Shown in pieces: positions 50,456 to 56,952 of a DNA stretch of 56,952 nucleotides (within the stretch, counting starts at the first letter, position 1; each line of letters opens with the position of its first letter). The notes beneath the pieces were generated by a model. That model was not told where the DNA came from. It searched no databases and saw only the letters and a list, made by a program, of their open reading frames with translations. This DNA comes from an uncultured Bacteroidales bacterium (lineage in GTDB: Bacteria > Bacteroidota > Bacteroidia > Bacteroidales > P3). The stretch covers positions 1 to 56,952 of the forward strand of contig ONJQ01000030.1 in assembly GCA_900318175.1 (NCBI GenBank). The letters are read 5' to 3'. The position numbers and the translations under genes were made by a program.

Positions 50456-51439
50456 CTATTTGATTTCGGCGAAATAGTTCATAAACTGTGTGCGCATCAG
50501 CATGCTTGCTTTGTCGCTTTGTTTAAGGGCCAGTTTGCCGCGGAACTGGTCGATGTTCTCGTAGCCTTTCTGTTCCATCCAGCTCTGGAGGCCGGCGTTG
50601 AGCTCCTTGACGTACTCAATGCCGTTGCGATAGAGGCAGGAGGCCACTTGCACAGCGGTGGCACCGGCAAGGAGAAGCTTGACCACGTCGTGGGCATTGC
50701 TCACACCGGTGGTGGCGCAGAGGTCGCAACGCAGTTTCTTGCTCATGATGGCTGTCCAGCGAAGGGTGTTGTAGATTTCGCCGGGCTGGGTGAGGGAGTC
50801 GGCATTGCGGAGGCATTCGTCGTCTATATCAATGTCGACCTGAAGGGATTTGTTGAACATCGTGATGCCCTGCACGCCGGACCATGAAAGCTGCTGCATG
50901 AACTTGGCCAGGTCGGTGAAATAGGTGCCCACCTTGATGCTGATGGGGATGGAGATGGATTTGCGCAGGGACTGGATGATATTGCTAAAGGTGCGCTCCA
51001 CATCGTCGGCGGAAAGGGAAGTGTCGAAGGGCATGATGGCCATGTTCAGCTCAAGGGCATCGCAGCCGGAATCCTGGAACTGCTTGGCGTAGGTGATCCA
51101 GTTCTCGTGCGAGAAGCAGTTGATGCTGCCGATGACGGGAATGGAGAGTTTCGACTTGGCCTCGCGTATCAGGGAGAAGTATTTGGCCACGGAGTCTGCA
51201 GCCACATGCTGGGCGATGTACTCATAGCTGTCGCCATAGTTTCCCACCGGGGCGTGGATATGGGTGTTGCGCTTGATGTCGTAGATAATCTGTTCTTCAA
51301 AAATTGATTTGAGGACTACCGCGCCCACACCGTATTCCTGAAGTTTGCAGAGGTTGTCGATATTGGCCGTGAGACCACAACTGCCCGCCACGATGGGGCT
51401 GTTCAGTTCCATGCCAAGGTATTTTATCTTTGTATTCAT
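50456..51439 (-). CDS. Dihydroorotate dehydrogenase-like protein
   Basis: A 327-residue FMN TIM barrel with LGMELNSPIVAGSCGLTANIDNLCKLQEYGVGAVVLKSI, IGSINCFSHENW and CDLCATTGVSNAHDVVKLLLAGATAVQVASCLYRNG. It matches the 'dihydroorotate dehydrogenase-like' paralogues common in Bacteroidetes, and PyrD itself is a less likely call. The oxidised substrate is unknown. A TATCTTTG box lies 43 bases upstream of its ATG. Confidence 0.85.
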   Translation of the reverse strand: MNTKIKYLGMELNSPIVAGSCGLTANIDNLCKLQEYGVGAVVLKSIFEEQIIYDIKRNTHIHAPVGNYGDSYEYIAQHVAADSVAKYFSLIREAKSKLSIPVIGSINCFSHENWITYAKQFQDSGCDALELNMAIMPFDTSLSADDVERTFSNIIQSLRKSISIPISIKVGTYFTDLAKFMQQLSWSGVQGITMFNKSLQVDIDIDDECLRNADSLTQPGEIYNTLRWTAIMSKKLRCDLCATTGVSNAHDVVKLLLAGATAVQVASCLYRNGIEYVKELNAGLQSWMEQKGYENIDQFRGKLALKQSDKASMLMRTQFMNYFAEIK

Positions 51440-51482
51440 AATCTCAATTTTTTTGGTATTCTATACATAAAAATCCAATTTG

Positions 51483-51490
51483 CAAAGATA
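51483..51490 (-). promoter_or_regulatory. Promoter -7 box of DHOD-like gene
   Basis: TATCTTTG on the minus strand, upstream of the ATG at 51439. Confidence 0.6.
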
Positions 51491-51648
51491 GATAAAAAAA
51501 GCAATTAAAACTTTTTTTTTTGAGAAATTTTCTTCAAGTGTGTTGTAAGCGTCTGTTGTGTAGTCTATTGCAAAATGTTAAAAAAAATCCAAGCCTTTAA
51601 AAAAGGCGTAAGAATAAAAAATATTTCGTCCCAATGAAAAAAAATGAC

Positions 51649-51656
51649 TAATTTTG
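51649..51656 (+). promoter_or_regulatory. Promoter -7 box of TPR gene
   Basis: TAATTTTG 30 bases upstream of the ATG at 51687. Confidence 0.55.
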
Positions 51657-51686
51657 CACTTTCGAAAAATAAAAAAATACTACATA

Positions 51687-52355
51687 ATGAAAGAGAATAA
51701 CGAAGAGAAAAATCTTGAAGTTAGCGGTGTTATCGCTAAAACTGAGCAGTACATTAAAAAGAACAAAAAAGCTCTCACCATCGCCGGTTGTGCCGTTGTC
51801 GTCGTGGCATTGGCCATCTGGGCATATGTGGCTCTTGTTGCACAGCCCCGTCAGGTGCGTGCCGCCGAGGACATGTTTGCCGCCGAGCAGTGGTTCAACG
51901 AGGGCGACTTTGAGAAGGCTCTCAATGGCAACGATGAGTTCATGGGTTTCTCTGCCATCATCGATGAGTACGGCTGCACCAAGTCTGCCAACCTTGCCAA
52001 GTACTATGCCGGCATCTGCCAGCTGAACCTCGGCAACTACGACGAGGCCATCGACTACCTTAAGTCCTATAAAGGCAAGGACCTTTTCACCGGTGCTCTT
52101 GCCCAGATGTTGATTGGCGATGCTTACGCCGAGAAGGGTCAGGCCTCCGATGCCGTCAAGTATTATGAGAAGGCTGTCTCCTCCAGCTCCGACAACTACA
52201 CCGTGGCTCCTGTGGCTCTGTGGAAAGCCGGCATGCTCTACCTCCAGCTTGGTGACAAGCAGTCCGCTGCCAAGTCCTTCCAGACTATTAAGGATAATTA
52301 TCCCGAAAGCCCCGAGTGGAACGAGGTCGACAAATATCTTGCACTCGCCGAATAG
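51687..52355 (+). CDS. Membrane-anchored TPR protein
   Basis: The protein is 222 residues. A charged N-terminus and one membrane helix (ALTIAGCAVVVVALAIWAYVALVA, about residues 30-52) are followed by tetratricopeptide-like repeats (WFNEGDFEKAL, YYAGICQLNLGNYDEAIDYLKSY, MLIGDAYAEKGQASDAVKYYEKA, AGMLYLQLGDKQSAAKSF). The arrangement resembles YfgM-type periplasmic scaffolds, though the function is unknown. The start is the ATG at 51687; the ORF could be extended 11 codons without support. Its own promoter and a terminator frame it. Confidence 0.85.
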   Translation: MKENNEEKNLEVSGVIAKTEQYIKKNKKALTIAGCAVVVVALAIWAYVALVAQPRQVRAAEDMFAAEQWFNEGDFEKALNGNDEFMGFSAIIDEYGCTKSANLAKYYAGICQLNLGNYDEAIDYLKSYKGKDLFTGALAQMLIGDAYAEKGQASDAVKYYEKAVSSSSDNYTVAPVALWKAGMLYLQLGDKQSAAKSFQTIKDNYPESPEWNEVDKYLALAE

Positions 52356-52385
52356 TCACCGACCTAAACTTTTTCCCAAAAATAA

Positions 52386-52421
52386 AGCCAGTTCCTCATT
52401 GTGGGGAACTGGCTCTTTTTT
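52386..52421 (+). terminator. Terminator after TPR gene
   Basis: AGCCAGTTCC pairs with GGAACTGGCT, followed by a C and seven T. Confidence 0.9.
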
Positions 52422-52536
52422 TACACTAAAGGGGGAACTTGCGGTAAAAACAAACTCCCCCTACCATATCCATCAGATTCATCCCCACTGCCGGCTTTTT
52501 GCCCAATGGCAGATGGTTGCCAGACAGGAGGCGGTT

Positions 52537-53547
52537 CTATAATGTAGAGAATTTGAAGCGCGTGCGGCTTGTGAACCGCTCTCCTGGACGGAGTCGTGCG
52601 TCCGACTCTGGCCAGTTGTGGTTGGGGCTGTCGGGGTACTTCTGCGTCTCCAAGCACACGGCACTGCGCCGCGGATATGCCCCCCCCCCTTTGCCCCGTT
52701 GGCTACCGTCCAAGAAGTTGCCTGTATACACCTGCATCCCCGGCTCTGTGGTGAACACCTCCATGACAATACCCGTCAACGGGCTTGCCAAGCGGGCGCA
52801 GGGGAGGCTGTCATCGCCTGGTCGGTTCAGCAGCCAGTTGTGGTCATAGCCGCTGCCGTTGAGCAGCTGCTGGTCGTCGCGGGCTATGTCAAGACCGATG
52901 GCTTTGGGCTTGCGGAAGTCGAAGGGGCTGTCCGCCACTTCGGCTATGGCTCCTGTGGGCAGGCTTGTCGGATCGATGGGCAGGAAGCGGTCGGCATCTA
53001 TTTGCAGTATATGGTTCAGTATCGAGCTCTTCCCATCCCCGTTGAGGTTGAAGTAGCTGTGGTTTGTCATGTTGAGGACTGTGGGGGCATCTGTCGTGGC
53101 CTCGTAGTCGATGGTCAGCGTGTTGTACTCCGTCAGGCAATAGGTCATCCGCACCTTTACCGTGCCGGGAAAGCCGTTGTCGCCATCGGGGCTGGTCAGC
53201 TCAAAGCTGATGGCGTTACGACAGTTGTCCACCACTTCGAACAGGCTGTATTGCCAACCCGTAGGCCCTCCGTGCAGACAGTGGGGGCCGTTGTTTTGGG
53301 GCAGCTGGTACGTCCGTCCTTCAAGTGTGAAACGACCCTGCCCAATCCTGTTGGCGTAGCGTCCTATGGCTGCGCCGAAATCGCTCAGGTTGCGCTCCCG
53401 CAGGTAGTCCTCGGCGGTGTCGAAACCCAGCACCACATCCTGCATCTTCCCGTCTCGGTCGGGTACCATCAGTCTCATTATGCGTCCGCCGTAGTTTGTC
53501 ACCTCGGCGTTCATTCCGTTGTTATTGCTGAGAATAAAGGTCTTCAT
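52537..53547 (-). CDS. galM: Aldose 1-epimerase (galactose mutarotase)
   Basis: The protein is 336 residues. Mutarotase motifs: TNYGGRIMRLMVPDRDG, NNGPHCLHGGPTGW (catalytic His), VLNMTNHSYFNLNGDG with a second His, and a C-terminal RRSAVCLETQKYPDSPNH with the catalytic Glu. It interconverts alpha and beta anomers of aldoses. Near residue 290 the coding strand has ten consecutive G (52680-52689 as C10 on plus), which encode GGG in a KGGGAYP loop; slippage here would truncate the conserved C-terminus. No other galactose gene is nearby. Confidence 0.88.
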   Translation of the reverse strand: MKTFILSNNNGMNAEVTNYGGRIMRLMVPDRDGKMQDVVLGFDTAEDYLRERNLSDFGAAIGRYANRIGQGRFTLEGRTYQLPQNNGPHCLHGGPTGWQYSLFEVVDNCRNAISFELTSPDGDNGFPGTVKVRMTYCLTEYNTLTIDYEATTDAPTVLNMTNHSYFNLNGDGKSSILNHILQIDADRFLPIDPTSLPTGAIAEVADSPFDFRKPKAIGLDIARDDQQLLNGSGYDHNWLLNRPGDDSLPCARLASPLTGIVMEVFTTEPGMQVYTGNFLDGSQRGKGGGAYPRRSAVCLETQKYPDSPNHNWPESDARLRPGERFTSRTRFKFSTL

Positions 53548-53618
53548 GGTGTTTTGTCTAAAAAATGGGCTGATGTGCAAGTTGATTCACTGACTAACAC
53601 ATTAACGAATTAGCTCGT

Positions 53619-53996
53619 TTACACGTTCAGATTCTCACCCAGCAGACGGGCAGCACATGCCACAAGGTCGTTGCACGAGTGGTCTCGTCCCTGCTGTTGC
53701 AGCAGGCGGAAACAATTCAGGTCTCCGTTCTCTTCGCGGAAGCGGTTGCCCAAACCCTTTACCATCATGGTCTGGTTGCAGAGGCCGCACACCATGGCCA
53801 TGCCCGTCACGCAACCGCAGGTCTCCCGCAGCCCCGAAATGCCACGGCCAAAGCCCGAAGCCATCATGGCAGCCGATTGCTCATCGATGGGCAGTAAATC
53901 GGAATAGGCCAGTACTACCGACTGGCAACAGTTGCAGCCCTGCTCATGCAGCTGGCGTGCTTTCATTACACGGTTTTCTATCTCTTTGGTGTCCAT
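53619..53996 (-). CDS. C_GCAxxG_C_C family redox/metal protein
   Basis: The protein is 125 residues. HEQGCNCCQSVVLAYSDLL and FGRGISGLRETCGCVTGMAMVCGLCNQ carry the conserved Cys pattern of this family, with CFRLL and CNDLVACAARLL near the C-terminus. The family is thought to bind metal or take part in redox, but no member is well characterised. ATG at 53996 is chosen; the longer frame into 54098 overlaps the SGNH gene. Confidence 0.85.
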   Translation of the reverse strand: MDTKEIENRVMKARQLHEQGCNCCQSVVLAYSDLLPIDEQSAAMMASGFGRGISGLRETCGCVTGMAMVCGLCNQTMMVKGLGNRFREENGDLNCFRLLQQQGRDHSCNDLVACAARLLGENLNV

Positions 53997-54039
53997 ATTG
54001 TAAGGTGTTGAAAGATTCGTAACTCGGGTGCTGTCGGTC

Positions 54040-55029
54040 TCAAGGCTGGTATGCCGTGGGGTAGAATGCCCGCAGAGCCTCGGCCACTTTGTCGGCAATG
54101 GTTTGCCGTCCTTGTTGCAGGTAATGTTCCGTGGTCCAGTCGCGGTCGCGGAACAGGCTGTCCGGCACGGCGTCCAAGTTGTTGACCACCACCACCCCTT
54201 TGCGGGTGTAGTACTCCTCCAGCAGCGCTGCGTTGGCGTGCATCAGGTCGGTGAGGTCGCTCCCGGCCAGCCGTTCGGCCCATTCCACATCTTCTGCCAG
54301 CAGGTTGAACACCAGCCGCCATCCCCGCTTGTGGGATAGTTGCACAATATTGTCGAAATCGGCAATGCGTACATTCTCCATAGTGTCTATCACAAAAGCA
54401 TAGTTGCGCACAAAGGTGCCAGGCATCGAGCTGCTGTCGGTGTTCAAGCTGTCCGCCCAGCGGGGCACGCTGGGGTGTCCCGGCAATGGGTGCTGGCTCC
54501 AGTAGTGGTCCATCTGCTGGTATCGCTCGCTCTCAGTTTTGATGTCGTAGGCTTTGAACGACAGGATGGCGCGGTTTGCCAGTGCGGGGCGTCCCTTCAT
54601 CATCACCAACCGCTTCTGCAATGCCGTTTCGAGTGGTGAATAAATCCAGCCCACACCAAAGGAGCGCAGATTCAGCGTCACTACCACAGTGCCAATGTGG
54701 CATTGTGGGTCTATGTTTCGCAGCAGTTCGTAGTACACTTCTGCGTGCGATGCGTCGTGAGTCATGTTGCGCACGGTCAGTGTGGGGAAATGTCTGCCCA
54801 CCATCTCGCTGATCCATGCTGTGTCGGTGTCGTCAAGGCCGAAGGTGTGGTTCGACGACTCGCCCAGATACAGTATGTCGGCCCCCGTGCTGTCTATCTG
54901 GTCCACCAGCGCCACCAGCGGGCCGCTGTAGGCATGGCGGTCGTGCTGCCAGAACAGGAGACGGTAAGCCCCCTCCGCCAGTATGCAGAGGACGGCGACA
55001 ATGAGCAGGGTTTTCAGTGCGGTCTTCAT
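54040..55029 (-). CDS. SGNH/AlgX-like partner of MBOAT acyltransferase
   Basis: The protein is 329 residues. An N-terminal membrane anchor (LKTLLIVAVLCILAEGAYRLLF) is followed by a periplasmic SGNH-like domain: ILYLGESSNHTFG (block I-like GES), then a C-terminal DRDWTTEHYLQQG that could hold the Asp-x-x-His pair. It lies 3 bases after the MBOAT gene, and this pairing is characteristic of polysaccharide O-acetylation systems. The role is inferred from context. Confidence 0.7.
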   Translation of the reverse strand: MKTALKTLLIVAVLCILAEGAYRLLFWQHDRHAYSGPLVALVDQIDSTGADILYLGESSNHTFGLDDTDTAWISEMVGRHFPTLTVRNMTHDASHAEVYYELLRNIDPQCHIGTVVVTLNLRSFGVGWIYSPLETALQKRLVMMKGRPALANRAILSFKAYDIKTESERYQQMDHYWSQHPLPGHPSVPRWADSLNTDSSSMPGTFVRNYAFVIDTMENVRIADFDNIVQLSHKRGWRLVFNLLAEDVEWAERLAGSDLTDLMHANAALLEEYYTRKGVVVVNNLDAVPDSLFRDRDWTTEHYLQQGRQTIADKVAEALRAFYPTAYQP

Positions 55030-55032
55030 GGG

Positions 55033-56403
55033 TCAGAACTGGAAATAGATAAACGGGAAAGTCTCAACGCTTGCAAAGGCCACTGTGCAGAAGGCCAGCA
55101 GAAAACACACGCCCCACTGCACCGCCTTGGGCTGTTGTATGCACCAACGGTCAAAGCGTGTGTTGCGTAGCATCACGTCCGCCACCACAAAGAGGATAAG
55201 AAACAGTATGGCCACTCCGTCGATTGCGGGCATGGCACCCAGCCGGGCATTGCTGAACAAGGAGTGCATCACCTCGCGGAATTGCCAAAAGCCCTCGGCT
55301 CGGAACATTCCCCACAGCAGGGTCACGGCCACAAACACGCCAGCCATCCGCAGTAGGCGCACAGGCAGAGCCTCCGTATCGGACAGCTTCCGTTTGCGCC
55401 CCTTCAGCTTGGCAGGAAGCCCCTCGGCCACCAGCAGCACCCCGTGCATGCCGCCCCAGACCATAAACGTCCAGTCGGCACCGTGCCACAGGCCGCTCAG
55501 CAGGAACACCACCATGATGTTCATCACCCATCTCACTGTCCGCACACGGCTGCCGCCCAAAGGTATATACAAATAGTCACGAAACCAGGAAGAGAGCGAT
55601 ATGTGCCATCTGTGCCAGAACTCGCCGATGGAACGGCTCAGATACGGGGCTCGGAAATTGTCCATCAAGTCGTAGCCCATGGCCTTGGCGCATCCCAGCG
55701 CAATAGTGCTGTAGCCGAAAAAGTCGCAGTATATCTGGAATGAATAGAATATCAAGCCAAGCCCTATGCCCACTGTGCTGTATTGCTCAGGGTGGGCATA
55801 GATCTGGTCCACATACACCGCCAGATTGTCCGCCACCACCATCTTGGCAAATAGACCGAAGAGGATGAGCATCACTCCACGCGCCAGGTTTTCCCCCTTG
55901 AAAGGCTGCGGTATCCGTAGTTGCCGCAACAGGTTCTGCGGTCGCTCAATGGGTCCCGTCACCAACTGAGGGTAGAACATCACGTAGAGCGAATAGAAGC
56001 CGAAGTGCTTCTCGGCATGTTGGTTGCCGCGGTACACCTCGATGACGTAGCTGAGGCTTTGGAACGTATGGAACGAAAGGCCTATGGGGAGCAGGATGTT
56101 TGTTTCGCGGAACAGTCCTTGGTATTTGAAGATGAACAGCACTGTCAGCGTCGACACCACGCTGGCCACCAGCCACGCCCTTTTTCGGCGCGGGTTCTCG
56201 CGGTTGCGCTCTATCATCAGTCCTGCTGTGTAGTCTATCACTATGGTCGTCAGTAGTATGAGGATATACACTGGCTTGAACCACATATAGAAGAAGCAAC
56301 TGGCTGCCAACAGCCAACACCATCTCCAGCGGAAGGGCAACAAGTAATACACTAGAGTCACCACTGGGAAAAATATCATGAATGGCAATGTGTTGAACAG
56401 CAT
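55033..56403 (-). CDS. MBOAT-family O-acyltransferase (AlgI/DltB-like)
   Basis: The protein is 456 residues with about 10-11 membrane helices. Family signatures are YLLPFRWRWCWLLAASCFFYMWF, PIGLSFHTFQSLSYVIEVYRG, PQLVTGPIERPQNLL, EFWHRWHISLSSWFRDYLYIPLGG and the catalytic His region SGLWHGADWTFMVWGGMHGVLL. It moves acyl groups, typically acetyl, across the membrane to a surface polysaccharide or teichoic-type acceptor. The TATTTTTG box at 56426-56433 lies 23 bases upstream. Confidence 0.9.
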   Translation of the reverse strand: MLFNTLPFMIFFPVVTLVYYLLPFRWRWCWLLAASCFFYMWFKPVYILILLTTIVIDYTAGLMIERNRENPRRKRAWLVASVVSTLTVLFIFKYQGLFRETNILLPIGLSFHTFQSLSYVIEVYRGNQHAEKHFGFYSLYVMFYPQLVTGPIERPQNLLRQLRIPQPFKGENLARGVMLILFGLFAKMVVADNLAVYVDQIYAHPEQYSTVGIGLGLIFYSFQIYCDFFGYSTIALGCAKAMGYDLMDNFRAPYLSRSIGEFWHRWHISLSSWFRDYLYIPLGGSRVRTVRWVMNIMVVFLLSGLWHGADWTFMVWGGMHGVLLVAEGLPAKLKGRKRKLSDTEALPVRLLRMAGVFVAVTLLWGMFRAEGFWQFREVMHSLFSNARLGAMPAIDGVAILFLILFVVADVMLRNTRFDRWCIQQPKAVQWGVCFLLAFCTVAFASVETFPFIYFQF

Positions 56404-56425
56404 GTCAGTTTACAATAACAAAATG

Positions 56426-56433
56426 CAAAAATA
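56426..56433 (-). promoter_or_regulatory. Promoter -7 box of MBOAT/SGNH operon
   Basis: TATTTTTG on the minus strand, between the divergent MBOAT and leucine-rich-repeat genes. Confidence 0.55.
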
Positions 56434-56465
56434 CAATATTTTTTCCAATAATGCGTTATCCTGCC

Positions 56466-56952
56466 ATGAAAACAGCAATTTTAACTCTTTTGGCTTTCCT
56501 GCCGCTATGCCTCTGTGCACAAGAATATGATTTTGCAAAGAAAATAGGCGGCAACACGCTCTACTTCTACATCACTTCCACAGGTGGCAATAGCGAAGAG
56601 GAACCTTGGAAAGGTTTCCGCAAGCCCTCCGGCCAGCTTGTCATTCCCGATGTAGTCACCCCCGACCGTTCACGCGGGCGCAATGCCAACCCCGACGATG
56701 ACGACACCACCCTCTACACCGTCACCGCCATCCGCTATTTCGCCTTTGCGGGCTGCGACCGCATCACGCGCCTCACCCTCCCCGCCACCATCAAAGAGAT
56801 TGGCGAAGGGGCTTTTGCCGGGTGCAAACGCATTGAGTACATTGTCTCCCAGAGCCCCGAGCCGCCCAAGCTCGACGAGTCCTCCTTCGACCAAGTCGAC
56901 CTCGATATCCCCGTGCGGGTGCCCATGGCCACCTACGAGTCCTACCACCAGG
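56466..56952 (+). CDS. BspA-like leucine-rich-repeat secreted protein, 3' end outside window
   Basis: 162 residues are visible. The signal peptide is MKTAILTLLAFLPLCLCAQ. After a 60-residue N-terminal segment, VTAIRYFAFAGCDRITRLTLPATIKEIGEGAFAGCKRIEYI is a pair of LRR_5/BspA-type repeats. Such proteins are surface or secreted ligand binders in Bacteroidales. ATG at 56466 is preferred to one 15 bases upstream that extends the protein by MRYPA. Confidence 0.8.
   Translation, partial: MKTAILTLLAFLPLCLCAQEYDFAKKIGGNTLYFYITSTGGNSEEEPWKGFRKPSGQLVIPDVVTPDRSRGRNANPDDDDTTLYTVTAIRYFAFAGCDRITRLTLPATIKEIGEGAFAGCKRIEYIVSQSPEPPKLDESSFDQVDLDIPVRVPMATYESYHQ

Overview
The window looks like a chromosomal segment of a member of the Bacteroidales. 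The evidence is the many TAnnTTTG promoter -7 boxes (mostly TATCTTTG), fimbrillin-like and BspA-like surface proteins, a TonB-dependent receptor with an N-terminal regulatory domain, a two-gene transketolase, and an L33 gene followed by a DUF4295 gene. Genus and species cannot be fixed from the sequence alone. No rRNA, tRNA, transposase or integrase gene was recognised.

Layout. 1-3.6 kb (minus): a fimbrillin-like lipoprotein with a small partner gene, a flavodoxin-like lipoprotein and 6-phosphofructokinase. 3.8-5.9 kb (plus): a beta-CASP metallo-RNase and a four-helix-bundle protein. 6.0-12.9 kb: a complete type II-C CRISPR-Cas locus, with a tracrRNA, 12 repeats of 47 bp with 11 spacers, and cas2, cas1 and a 1488-residue cas9 convergent with the array. 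13-18 kb: an envelope protein, CstA, a two-gene ATPase/nuclease pair that may be a defence module, and a YD-repeat-like secreted protein. 18.6-22.8 kb: a TonB-dependent receptor and a Dus enzyme. 22.8-29.2 kb (minus): a Cas4-like nuclease and a run of small housekeeping and membrane genes. 29.2-34.8 kb: the transketolase C-terminal subunit fused to a zinc ribbon, a restriction-modification module inserted at its 5' end and flanked by 143-bp direct repeats, a second four-helix-bundle gene, a GNAT and a GyrI-like protein. 34.9-42 kb: a tannase-like lipoprotein, a split YjbH pair, a His-rich lipoprotein, a VWA protein and the transketolase N-terminal subunit. 42-47.6 kb (plus): YidC, NhaD, a membrane-anchored protein, L33 and DUF4295. 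48-56.9 kb: an exonuclease, KdsA, a third four-helix-bundle protein, a dihydroorotate-dehydrogenase-like enzyme, a TPR protein, GalM, a C_GCAxxG protein, an MBOAT/SGNH acylation pair and the start of a leucine-rich-repeat protein.

The most unusual signal is a dispersed micro-repeat: the 5-bp palindromic core TCNGA repeated at exactly 9-bp spacing. It occurs in eight tracts of three to eight units. Two four-helix-bundle (23S rRNA intervening-sequence-protein family) genes each have such tracts at both ends, giving units of about 656 and 674 bp. The other four tracts stand alone, in intergenic gaps or as in-frame Ser-Asp-rich insertions inside conserved proteins. This suggests an undescribed, transposase-less insertion element with full and solo forms. 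A second notable structure is the restriction-modification module bounded by two diverged copies of the 5' end of a transketolase gene, the pattern expected from insertion with long target duplication or from recombination with a related allele.
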